A DNA stretch of 64,000 nucleotides, taken from assembly GCA_965372745.1 (NCBI GenBank), contig CBDVDM010000005.1, forward strand, positions 7,256 through 71,255. The letters are read 5' to 3'. Made by a program: the position numbers and the translations under genes. The notes under the pieces were generated by a model, which worked only from the letters and a program-made list of their open reading frames with translations, was not told the DNA's origin and did no database searches. Source of the stretch: VRUG01 sp965372745 (GTDB lineage: Bacteria > Planctomycetota > Phycisphaerae > Sedimentisphaerales > Anaerobacaceae). Of this stretch, positions 1 to 7,869 are shown in pieces (within the stretch, counting starts at the first letter, position 1; each line of letters starts with the position of its first letter).

Positions 1-638
1 ATAGACAAGTGAATTTAGCGCGTACCGGCCCAACTGTAATTTTAGTTGCCGGCGTCAACGGCTCAGGCAAAACCACAAGCATTGCCAAGCTTGCTTACAT
101 CTTAAACCAGAATAATAAAAAAGTTATTGTAGCTGCCTGCGATACATTCCGGGCAGCCGCTGTCGAGCAACTGACAATCTGGGCTGAAAGAATCGGCGTA
201 CCGATTGTAAAGCACAAAACCGGTTCGGACCCTGCTGCTGTTGCCTACGATGCATGCGAAGCCTCGCTTGCAAGAAATGCAGACTACCTTATTCTCGATA
301 CCGCCGGCAGACTCCATACACAAAAAGAACTTATGAGAGAATTAACTAAAATTCGTGACGTCGTCGCACGAAAAATCCCCGACGCTCCCAATGAGGTACT
401 GCTGGTACTCGATTCAACCACCGGACAAAACGCAATCATACAGGCAAAAAAGTTTACCGAGGCAATCGATGTTACCGGGATATTCCTGGCCAAACTCGAC
501 GGCACCGCTCGCGGGGGAATTGTTATCGCAATCAAGGACCAGCTTGATATCCCTGTAAAATTTGTAGGGCTCGGCGAAAAACCAACGGACATTGCCGAAT
601 TTGACCCAGATAATTTCGTAGAGGCATTGTTCGCTTAA
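1..638 (+). CDS. ftsY: Signal recognition particle receptor FtsY, 3' part
   Basis: SRP receptor GTPase that docks the SRP-ribosome complex at the inner membrane. The reading frame is open to the first base of the window, so the GTG at 9 is most likely an internal valine and the N-terminal helical region (about 100 residues in the family) lies outside. Counting from position 9, the P-loop GVNGSGKTT is at about 15-23, the DTFRAAAVEQL motif at 45-55, DTAGR at 97-101, an AKLDGTARGG guanine-specificity motif follows, and GLGEKPTDIAEFD comes near the end. The GLGE and DTFRAAAVEQL motifs and the end at ...FVEALFA separate it from Ffh, which carries an extra M domain. Identity is near certain; only the 5' end is missing. 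Confidence 0.96.
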   Translation, partial: RQVNLARTGPTVILVAGVNGSGKTTSIAKLAYILNQNNKKVIVAACDTFRAAAVEQLTIWAERIGVPIVKHKTGSDPAAVAYDACEASLARNADYLILDTAGRLHTQKELMRELTKIRDVVARKIPDAPNEVLLVLDSTTGQNAIIQAKKFTEAIDVTGIFLAKLDGTARGGIVIAIKDQLDIPVKFVGLGEKPTDIAEFDPDNFVEALFA

Positions 639-869
639 CCTGCACATACACACGTCCGAAAAAACTGCATGGATAAGGCATTTTCTATCTGAATTTGTTA
701 AATACAATATCAGGCTCAAACTGCAATCAGCATATAGCTGATAATGTGCTCTTTATAGGGCCACATAAATCATTTTTAATTATTTATCTATACTTAAAGC
801 CTTGCCCTGACTAAGCCGAAACTAAATTCGGAAGAGGTTCCTAACAATGGTTGTTCAAAATGAGGTCGA

Positions 870-1496
870 ATGGACTCAAAAAACAAACATAAAAGATTGC
901 GCCAGCTTTTTCGAAAACTAAATATCGAACGAAAAAAGCAGGCCCAAAAAATAGACATCCTGTGCAATGACTTTGTTGCAGTTCACAGAGATTTTATAAA
1001 AACCTTCCAGGCAATTAGTTTTACCACCAATTTTTACGAGTCCATTGTCGGTGAAACTGAACTGGGCAATCTGCTGGATACTGCTGGACAGACTATAAAA
1101 GAGCAGATTGGTGATGCAAATATCTCCTTCTTTTTACGCTGGCAAAACAGCTTCAAGCTGCATCTGTTTGAAGATACTCCTATTTCTCTTGAACAACAGG
1201 ATTTCGTCAATTGTTTCACACCCGAACTGGTTGGCAACATCTGCGAGGCAAACAAGCAATGCAATCTCAATGAGTTGTTGGAAATGAACCTGCAGGCAAA
1301 TCCCGCACTGCTTAAAGATATTTCCGCTCTCACAATACCCCTGGGTCAGTTCGGTTCGTCTTTTGGTTTTGTTCTGATTTACTATCCGTCGCGGAATGCA
1401 TTAGCAGTCGACAGCCTTAACCGCATCAACTCAATCATTCCAGGACTTTCAAGAACAATCACTGCCTGCCAGATGCTTGTGCAAACAACGGATTAA
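870..1496 (+). CDS. Unknown GAF-like protein with N-terminal coiled coil
   Basis: A 208-residue protein that I do not recognise as a named family. The first 35 residues are very basic and helical (many Lys, Arg and Gln), suggesting a short coiled coil. The rest alternates helices and strands, with a late segment (about 150-175, IPLGQFGSSFGFVLIYY) typical of the last strands of a GAF-like sensor fold; that assignment is inference. No catalytic motif, signal peptide or membrane segment is visible. The ATG at 870 has a GAGG at 862-865. The ATGs at 847 and 860 lie in other frames. It stands alone between ftsY and a convergent minus-strand operon. Confidence 0.7.
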   Translation: MDSKNKHKRLRQLFRKLNIERKKQAQKIDILCNDFVAVHRDFIKTFQAISFTTNFYESIVGETELGNLLDTAGQTIKEQIGDANISFFLRWQNSFKLHLFEDTPISLEQQDFVNCFTPELVGNICEANKQCNLNELLEMNLQANPALLKDISALTIPLGQFGSSFGFVLIYYPSRNALAVDSLNRINSIIPGLSRTITACQMLVQTTD

Positions 1497-1572
1497 CGGT
1501 TTTGTAAACGAATGGTTTATCAGCCTCAAGACGGGGTTTTGGGCTTGAAAAATCATCAAATGAGAAGGCTTG

Positions 1573-1851
1573 CTACATCCGTGGCATGATAATTTTCCTG
1601 GCTTCGATAATTTCAGTATATGCAGGAATCATCAATGACATGCTTGATTTTGTGAAAAAGACAAGTCCTTTATAGCTTGTCAGATATTTGTGCTTCGTCA
1701 AGAAACCACCTGGCGAATGAACCACAATTGGTTTTTCACTTTTTTCTAAGATAGAGATAAATTGATTAGGCTCTACAAAAACAATCGAACCAATTGCCTT
1801 CATAGCATCCGCAGCAGCTACGGCAACTCCTCCAACAGCACCGTTAGTCAT
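1573..1851 (-). CDS. Small conserved-looking protein of unknown function
   Basis: A 92-residue protein, last gene of the minus-strand dnaE-metG cluster. It starts with Ala/Gly-rich sequence (GAVGGVAVAAADAMKAIGSIV) and continues with a strand-rich segment containing VVHSPGGFLTKHKYLTSYKG. No enzyme motif or cysteine pair is seen. The ATG at 1851 is preceded by a GAGGG ribosome site about 8 nt upstream, which supports translation. It lies 44 bp below the Minf_1886 gene and is probably co-transcribed with it. The function is not known to me. Confidence 0.65.
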   Translation of the reverse strand: MTNGAVGGVAVAAADAMKAIGSIVFVEPNQFISILEKSEKPIVVHSPGGFLTKHKYLTSYKGLVFFTKSSMSLMIPAYTEIIEARKIIMPRM

Positions 1852-1895
1852 CTGTTTTCCCTCTTCTTTAGCAACTAATTATTCGTTTATGTGGA

Positions 1896-2249
1896 TTAAA
1901 AATCAAACTCGTCTTTAAAAACAGTTTTGAAATTGTAGACATTGTTGAAGTCGTCAATCGAATCAGTCTCGGTAGTGCTCATCCACTTGTGTTCTATCAT
2001 CAAATATACAATCTCGCCGAAATCACGTGTTGTTGTGACGTTCCAGCTGTTCAATACAAGCTTTGCTAATCTGCCCCATCTTTCAACGGCCAACTGCTTT
2101 AGTCCGTGGCAGAGCATCTGGCCACTAATATGTCGAGGTTCATAGTCAGTTTGTTTTACCGTATAGCCAAGACCCTCGTATACAAACTTTATTGCCTCAT
2201 GGCTGTAGCGTCCGTCCTGTTCTGAGATTTTTTCAAGTTTATCTTTCAC
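1896..2249 (-). CDS. Minf_1886 family protein (Planctomycetes/Verrucomicrobia-restricted)
   Basis: A 117-residue protein matching my memory of the Minf_1886 family, a small protein of unknown function restricted to Planctomycetes and Verrucomicrobia. Recognised features are an opening YSHEAIKFVYEGLGYTV, a central HISGQMLCHGLKQLAVERWG, and FGEIVYLMIEHKWMSTTETDSIDDF towards the end. The start is GTG at 2249 with AAGG 7 nt upstream, only 9 bp after the metG stop, so translation is probably coupled to metG. The family's taxonomic restriction makes this gene the best lineage marker in the window. Confidence 0.85.
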   Translation of the reverse strand: MKDKLEKISEQDGRYSHEAIKFVYEGLGYTVKQTDYEPRHISGQMLCHGLKQLAVERWGRLAKLVLNSWNVTTTRDFGEIVYLMIEHKWMSTTETDSIDDFNNVYNFKTVFKDEFDF

Positions 2250-2258
2250 CTTTCAACC

Positions 2259-4253
2259 TTAACTAACCTTCTGCCCAGCTTTTGCTCCTTCATCAGTTGT
2301 AAGCATAAATAAATCCTTTCCGCCATCTCCTGCAGCCAATATCATCCCTTCTGAAATACCGAATTTCATCTTTCTCGGCTTTAAATTAGCAAGACAAATC
2401 ACAATCCTGCCGTTCAATTCTTCCGGTTTATACGCCTTGGCAATACCAGCGAAAACGCTTTTCTCTGTCCCGTCTATATCAAGCTGCAGATGCAAAAGTT
2501 TATCCGCACCTTCGACCGGTTCGGCCTTTATCACCTTTGCAACACGCAAATCAAGCTTTGCAAAATCATCAATGGTACATTCGGGTTTAAATTCCGGTTG
2601 CTGCTCAACCGCAGGCGCTTCGGTTTCTTTGCTTTCTTCTATCATGGCATCCACCTTATCTCTTTCAATCCTGTCAAACAATCGCTCGAATTTATTTATC
2701 CGATAATTCTCTAACACATTCTCAACATCCGAAAAACACAGGTTTTCAACATTAAGAAATCTCTCTACCTTCTCTGCAAATTTTGGCAGTACGGGCTTGA
2801 GGTATATAGTCAAAATACGCACAGCATTTATAACCGCCGTCAACGTCGCCTGAGTCTTTTCAGTATCTGTCTTGATTGTTACCCAGGGTTTGCTCTGCTC
2901 CACATAACGATTAGCATCATCCGCTAATGCCATTATCGTTCTGACTGCAGATGAATAATTCAAACTCTCGAAATCTTCCATAATCCGGTCTTTTGCAGAT
3001 GTTAACCTGTTAATCAATTCTCTGCCCTGCTCATCCAGTTGTCCAAGCCTCGAATCAAGGCTTTTGTTGAGCATCGGCCCTGACCTCGAGGCCAGATTGG
3101 CTAACTTTCCAACCACATCGGAATTAATCCTGTTAATGAAATCTTCGATACTCAAATCGATGTCCTGCAGGCCGTCTGAGAGCTTACTTGCGTAGTAATA
3201 TCGAAGTGCCTCTGGGTCAAGATATTTGAGGTATGTACCGGCCTTGATAAATGTTCCTTTCGATTTGCTCATTTTTTCACCGTCAACGGTCAAAAAACCG
3301 TGTACGAAAAGCTTATCGGCCGGCTTAAACCCTGAACCTATAAGTGTCGCAGGGAAAAACAGTGCATGGAAGTACATAATATCTTTACCGATGAAATGAT
3401 AAAGCTCCCACTGCCCGGAGTTCCAAAGTGTATCGAAATCAATACCGTTGGCGTCGCAGTAGTTCTTTGCCGATGCCATATAGCCAAAAGGTGCATCAAG
3501 CCAGACATAAAAGAACTTGTCCTCTTCGCCTGGAATCTTAAAACCAAAGTAAGGACCGTCACGTGTAATGTCCCAGTCTTTCAGCCCGGCCTTAAACCAC
3601 TCATCAAGCTTGTTTGCTGTCGATTGCTGTGTATAGCCTGCCTTGATAAGCTCTTTTATCTTTTGCTCATAATCACTCAGTTTGAAAAAGTAATGCTCAC
3701 TCTCTCTTCGTACCGGCGGTGTCGAACAGGTCGAACAGTGCGGTTCAATCAATTCAGTAGGCTGATATGTCCCGCCGCATTTATCACAACTGTCACCATA
3801 CTGGTCTTCTGCTCTGCATCTCGGACATGTCCCCCGCACATACCTGTCCGGCAAAAACATCCGGCAGTTCTCGCAATATGTCTGGTCGACGCTGCGTTTT
3901 ACAATCGAACCTGCCTGCTTCAAACGATTAAAAATTAACTCACTGAAATATTTATTTTCCGGTGAATGAGTTGAGTAGTAATTATCGAATTCAATATAAA
4001 AACCTTCGAAATCCGCCTTGTGCTCAGCATGTACAGATTCTATCAATTCTTCCGGTGTAATACCCTCAGCCCTGGCGCTTATCATGACAGGTGTACCGTG
4101 CGCATCATCTGCACAAAAATACAAACACTTATTGCCGCAGAGCTTTTGAAAACGAACCCATATATCGGTCTGAAGATACTCGACCAGATGACCGATATGA
4201 ATAGGGCCGTTCGCATATGGTAAAGCTGAAGTTACAGCTATCTTGCGTGACAT
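2259..4253 (-). CDS. metG: Methionyl-tRNA synthetase with C-terminal tRNA-binding domain
   Basis: Class I synthetase that charges tRNA-Met. The 664 residues contain HIGH at 19-22, two CXXC zinc knuckles between about 127 and 180 (CENC, CPRC, CDKC, CSTC), the KMSKSKG loop near residue 330, the anticodon-binding helical domain, and a C-terminal EMAP/OB-fold dimerisation domain beginning near FAKLDLRVAKVIKAE. A charged linker rich in Glu (ESKETEAPAVEQQ) joins catalytic and OB parts. Length and order match the long MetG type. It lies 9 bp downstream of ricT in the same operon. No unusual residue was noticed. Confidence 0.97.
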   Translation of the reverse strand: MSRKIAVTSALPYANGPIHIGHLVEYLQTDIWVRFQKLCGNKCLYFCADDAHGTPVMISARAEGITPEELIESVHAEHKADFEGFYIEFDNYYSTHSPENKYFSELIFNRLKQAGSIVKRSVDQTYCENCRMFLPDRYVRGTCPRCRAEDQYGDSCDKCGGTYQPTELIEPHCSTCSTPPVRRESEHYFFKLSDYEQKIKELIKAGYTQQSTANKLDEWFKAGLKDWDITRDGPYFGFKIPGEEDKFFYVWLDAPFGYMASAKNYCDANGIDFDTLWNSGQWELYHFIGKDIMYFHALFFPATLIGSGFKPADKLFVHGFLTVDGEKMSKSKGTFIKAGTYLKYLDPEALRYYYASKLSDGLQDIDLSIEDFINRINSDVVGKLANLASRSGPMLNKSLDSRLGQLDEQGRELINRLTSAKDRIMEDFESLNYSSAVRTIMALADDANRYVEQSKPWVTIKTDTEKTQATLTAVINAVRILTIYLKPVLPKFAEKVERFLNVENLCFSDVENVLENYRINKFERLFDRIERDKVDAMIEESKETEAPAVEQQPEFKPECTIDDFAKLDLRVAKVIKAEPVEGADKLLHLQLDIDGTEKSVFAGIAKAYKPEELNGRIVICLANLKPRKMKFGISEGMILAAGDGGKDLFMLTTDEGAKAGQKVS

Positions 4254-4262
4254 AATTAGTTC

Positions 4263-5327
4263 CTAATCGCTGCTTTGCTGTTCACCGTTCTTTTGTTCAT
4301 TACTCTCTGCGCTGCTGTTATTTTCTTCGCTCTTATTTTCACTGCCATTGCCTTTTTCTCTGCTATCGGCAATCTCATCTTCATTTCCACCGACGGCAGC
4401 GGCTCGTTTTTTGTTTGTCTCCTGTCTGCCCGTGATAACCTCTATATCCTCAAGGCCGTATGCCGTTTTTTTGCCATCTTCAGTCTCTACTAAAACCAAT
4501 TGAGTCAATATTTGTGTGTTCACAACCCTGCCCTGGCCGTCCGGCGTTTTTACCCTTGCGTTTTTCCGGGGGAGATTTCTTTTAAGTTCAGTGTAGGTAT
4601 TATCTTCGAATCTTAAACAGCATTTCAACCTGCCGCAATAACCGGATATTTTCGAAGGGTCCAAAGTCGCCTTCTGCATCTTTGCCATTCGCATATTAAC
4701 CGGTTTTAATACCTGCAAAAACCTTTGACAGCAGCATTGCTGACCGCAGCTTTCTATATCACAAAGAATCTTCGCCTCGTCCCGTGAACCTATCTGACGC
4801 ATCTCAATCCTTGTCTGATATTCATGTGCGATTCTTTTGACGAGTTCCCTGAAATCCACCCTGTTCTCTGCCATAAAGTAAAAAATAATCCGCTCGCCGC
4901 CAAATATATGCTCCACATCGATGATATCCATGTCAAGTTTCATCTCTTCGACAAGCTTTTTGCAGTATTCCATCTCCTGCTTTGCAATCTTTGCCAGGTG
5001 CCTCTCTTCACTTATATCTGTCTCTGTCGCAATGCGTATCACCCTGCCGACAGGCCTGGATGTAAAATCAATCTCGCTGTTTTCATAATATTTTTGAATC
5101 TGCTCGGTATTTAGTTTGAAATGTCCTCCTTTATAAGGACTATGCTGGCCTACTAAAAACCCAAGTTCAAGACCCTTGTCCGTCTTCACCACAACTCTTG
5201 TTGGAACCCTCGGTATTTTGCTTTCATTGTGTTCAAAGAGCCCCAGAGAATTCATCCTGTTGTAGCGAACCAGCATATGCTTTTTATACCGTGCCTTCTT
5301 AGGCTTTGTCATTGTAGCTTTAGACAT
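4263..5327 (-). CDS. ricT: PSP1-domain protein, RicT/YaaT homologue
   Basis: A 354-residue PSP1-domain protein related to Bacillus YaaT/RicT, a member of the Fe-S-containing Ric complex that affects RNA processing. The core shows the typical cysteine-rich block (CDIESCGQQCCCQRFL, then SGYCGRLKCCLRFE), which in RicT ligates an Fe-S cluster. The N terminus is basic, and the C-terminal 60 residues are low-complexity Glu/Ser/Asn/Lys, unlike the Bacillus protein. I chose ATG 5327 because AGGTGA lies 6-7 nt upstream; an upstream GTG at 5336 overlaps that site. The location between holB and metG mirrors the Firmicute tmk-holB-yaaT order, supporting the assignment. Confidence 0.88.
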   Translation of the reverse strand: MSKATMTKPKKARYKKHMLVRYNRMNSLGLFEHNESKIPRVPTRVVVKTDKGLELGFLVGQHSPYKGGHFKLNTEQIQKYYENSEIDFTSRPVGRVIRIATETDISEERHLAKIAKQEMEYCKKLVEEMKLDMDIIDVEHIFGGERIIFYFMAENRVDFRELVKRIAHEYQTRIEMRQIGSRDEAKILCDIESCGQQCCCQRFLQVLKPVNMRMAKMQKATLDPSKISGYCGRLKCCLRFEDNTYTELKRNLPRKNARVKTPDGQGRVVNTQILTQLVLVETEDGKKTAYGLEDIEVITGRQETNKKRAAAVGGNEDEIADSREKGNGSENKSEENNSSAESNEQKNGEQQSSD

Positions 5328-5369
5328 TGAAATCACCTAAATCGATACCATCGTTGGACTTAATTTACA

Positions 5370-6482
5370 TTAAACCTTTATTATAGCAGATGCGCTTAAA
5401 TTTAACAATAGGTGTTCAAAAATAAGCTTTTCATTAACCGACGATTCAATCCATCTCATTGCCTGGTAACAATCTGTGATTTTTTCCGAACACTGCTCTA
5501 AACCGAATTGCCCAGCTATTCTTTTTATCTGCTCTTTCTGGTCGAAGTTAATGATTTTTTCATCCCCAACTAAATCCAGCCTCATAGCATCATATAAGGC
5601 CGATATGATTATCTGCACTATTAGCTTTGCTGCCCTGCGATTGATATCAGTTTTGCTCACCGCTTGGGCAATCTCTGCCCAGATGCCCGCTATTCGTTTA
5701 CTTTCAGCCTGAAATTGCGCCGCAACCGCAAGAGCATCTGCGTATTCAAAACCTGTCAAAACCTTTATGATATTTCTTTTACTTTCATAAATACCGGCTT
5801 TTGCTAATTCAAGCTCAGCTAACCTGCATCCCTGTCCCAGGCTGCCTCCCGCAAATCTGCCAAAATATTGAGACTCCTTGTCACCTAAACCCATTCGTTT
5901 TAATTGTTCGATGATTTTCTCTTGATCGACTGGCGAAAACCGAATTATCCGGCATCTCGATTTGGTCGTCGGCAAGAGATTTTCCAGCCTCGTGCACAAT
6001 AAAATAATGGTGCAATACTCCGGAGGCTCTTCCAGTACCTTTAGCATTGCATTCTGAGAAGAGGCATTTAACTTCTCAGCTTCGGTTACAACAAAAACCT
6101 TTCGCTTTGACAAGGTTGGTTTAGCTGATATTTTCTCTATTAAAAACTCGCGAATAACATCAACCGGTAAATACACCGGTGGCGGTTTGCCTTTGCCTTC
6201 CTCTGTAAATTCCAAAAGCTCCTTATAAACATGATGAAAATCCGGATGCGACTCGGCCTCGAAATGTCTGCACGGCCGGCACTTACCGCAACTGTCTGCA
6301 AATTCTTCTTTGCTTACAGGTTTTTCGCACAACAACAATTTAGCCCACTGGCGGGCTGTCTTGAATTTTCCTATACCCTCAAGACCGGCAAAGATATACG
6401 CATGCGCACCCCTGTCACATGCATAACCTTTCTGCAATATACTAATCGCCCTGTCCTGACAAAAAATATCTTTAAGTGACAT
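5370..6482 (-). CDS. holB: DNA polymerase III delta' subunit
   Basis: Clamp-loader subunit (AAA+ fold) of the replicative polymerase. In 370 residues it shows the P-loop-like GLEGIGKFKT at 33-42, a zinc-type cysteine group (C at CEKP, CGKCRPCRHF, about 53-76), a Walker-B-like region around VFVVTEAEKLNASSQNAMLKVLEEPP, and the SRC sensor motif in TTKSRCRIIRF. The NAMLKxLEEPP block is diagnostic of delta'/DnaX clamp-loader subunits; the length and lack of a gamma/tau tail favour delta'. Its start abuts the end of tmk, consistent with coupled translation. Confidence 0.92.
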   Translation of the reverse strand: MSLKDIFCQDRAISILQKGYACDRGAHAYIFAGLEGIGKFKTARQWAKLLLCEKPVSKEEFADSCGKCRPCRHFEAESHPDFHHVYKELLEFTEEGKGKPPPVYLPVDVIREFLIEKISAKPTLSKRKVFVVTEAEKLNASSQNAMLKVLEEPPEYCTIILLCTRLENLLPTTKSRCRIIRFSPVDQEKIIEQLKRMGLGDKESQYFGRFAGGSLGQGCRLAELELAKAGIYESKRNIIKVLTGFEYADALAVAAQFQAESKRIAGIWAEIAQAVSKTDINRRAAKLIVQIIISALYDAMRLDLVGDEKIINFDQKEQIKRIAGQFGLEQCSEKITDCYQAMRWIESSVNEKLIFEHLLLNLSASAIIKV

Positions 6483-7112
6483 TTATTTAAACCAGACCTC
6501 AACCTTCTCCATGATACTTTTATAAACTTGCCCTATATCACCACAAGCATCCACAGTGACAATATTATCTCTTGTTTTTGCTAATTCCAGAAATCCATCA
6601 CGAACCTTCTTATGATAGCCGCCACCCTTTGCTTCCATCCTATCAAGTTCTCTATTCAACCGCTTTGACGCCGTTTCTAAATCCACGTCTAAAATTATGG
6701 TCAAATCAGGCCAGGCTCTTTCAAGGCTGTCTTCTGCTATCCTGATAATTTTCTCTATTCCAAAACCACCCGCATACCCCTGATACGCACACGTACTTGA
6801 CAGCCATCTGTCCAGTATTACACATTTATTATTCTTTAATGCAGGTGCAATTTTTTCCTCCCAAAGCTGTGCTCTCGCTGCCATATACAACAACAGTTCT
6901 GCTCGTGTGCCCATCGATTCATGTTCGACAGACAGCAGGATACGGCGAATCTTTTCTCCTATTGTTGTTGTTCCCGGGTCTCTAAAACATTCCACTTCAA
7001 CAGCCTGCTTGGCAAGCCAGTTACTCAACAGCTTACACTGGGTGCTCTTGCCGCAACCATCCGGTCCGTCAAGTACGATAAATTTACCTGCTAATTCATT
7101 CTTCAAAATCAT
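6483..7112 (-). CDS. tmk: Thymidylate kinase
   Basis: Phosphorylates dTMP to dTDP. In this 209-residue form the P-loop GPDGCGKST is at 16-24, the DR(W/Y) motif is in CVILDRWLSSTCAYQGYAGG, and the lid region follows. A longer frame opens at 7154, but ATG 7112 has TGAGG just upstream while 7154 has no ribosome site, so 7112 is preferred. The start overlaps the last 17 bases of the upstream membrane protein gene, and the stop abuts the holB start: a tightly coupled tmk-holB pair as in many bacteria. Confidence 0.95.
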   Translation of the reverse strand: MILKNELAGKFIVLDGPDGCGKSTQCKLLSNWLAKQAVEVECFRDPGTTTIGEKIRRILLSVEHESMGTRAELLLYMAARAQLWEEKIAPALKNNKCVILDRWLSSTCAYQGYAGGFGIEKIIRIAEDSLERAWPDLTIILDVDLETASKRLNRELDRMEAKGGGYHKKVRDGFLELAKTRDNIVTVDACGDIGQVYKSIMEKVEVWFK

Positions 7113-7869
7113 TTGCCTCAGAATTTTCTGTCTGTTGCTGGGTGGTGTTATCATACACTATATTCGATGAAGCTACAAATCTTACAGCCATTACCCCTAA
7201 CATCAGGTATATAAAATTACCTATAACAGCAGATAACATGGTGATGATTACATAAGAGGTGCTTTCGACATTTCTTGATATAGGTAATAGTAACCAAAGG
7301 TAACCTAAACAAATCTGGAAAAAGAACAAGGCCACTAATTGTCCTGCGTCAGTTAATTTGTAAAACTTAAGTGCTTTAAAACTGCTTGAAATAGGACAGT
7401 CCAGCACAATTATAACAGCGGGTAGCAAGAGGAAAAACTTTATTAAGAGAAGATGTACTGTTGTAATAATGAGCTGATTTCTTAAGAGAGAACTTTGCTC
7501 CTGTAGCGGATGATTCGTTAAATTTGCTATCGTAATAAACACTAATAACAGGATAAACACGTATATCATTCCCAGGCCGACAATACGCCAGAAAAAAGGT
7601 TTTCCTTCCTGCAGCAGAGTTCTAAGTAACTGCGGTCTTTCATTTTCAAGGTAAACCGTTCTCAGAAACCCTGCCTTGAGCAGAATTGAGGCAATCGCAA
7701 CGAGAAATGAAAGTATGGAAACGAAAAATGCAAATAGGATGTTCGGCTGTTTATTTTCTGAGAGAATTATTTTAGTTAAAAACGGTATCATGAACTGCAG
7801 GGCAATTAAAAGTGTTACTTCCGGCCAGCGGTGCTTGAAAATTTTTAGTGTTTTCTTTGTTTCGTTCAT
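7096..7869 (-). CDS. Polytopic membrane protein of unknown function
   Basis: A 257-residue integral membrane protein with about six hydrophobic segments (around 17-33, 44-66, 93-115, 133-155, 175-197 and 203-230) separated by short charged loops, ending in a polar acidic tail (QQQTENSEANDFEE). No transporter or enzyme signature is recognised. It sits between dnaE and tmk: its ATG directly follows the dnaE stop and its 3' end overlaps tmk, so it is certainly translated within the operon. No independent ribosome site is obvious, suggesting translational coupling to dnaE. Confidence 0.75.
   Translation of the reverse strand: MNETKKTLKIFKHRWPEVTLLIALQFMIPFLTKIILSENKQPNILFAFFVSILSFLVAIASILLKAGFLRTVYLENERPQLLRTLLQEGKPFFWRIVGLGMIYVFILLLVFITIANLTNHPLQEQSSLLRNQLIITTVHLLLIKFFLLLPAVIIVLDCPISSSFKALKFYKLTDAGQLVALFFFQICLGYLWLLLPISRNVESTSYVIITMLSAVIGNFIYLMLGVMAVRFVASSNIVYDNTTQQQTENSEANDFEE

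Noticed and set aside
9..11. GTG at 9 as the ftsY start
   Set aside because: The frame is open upstream to the window edge and the family's N-terminal domain would be missing.
3366..3938. 190-codon plus-strand frame inside metG
   Set aside because: Antisense to highly conserved catalytic and zinc regions of metG; no ribosome site.
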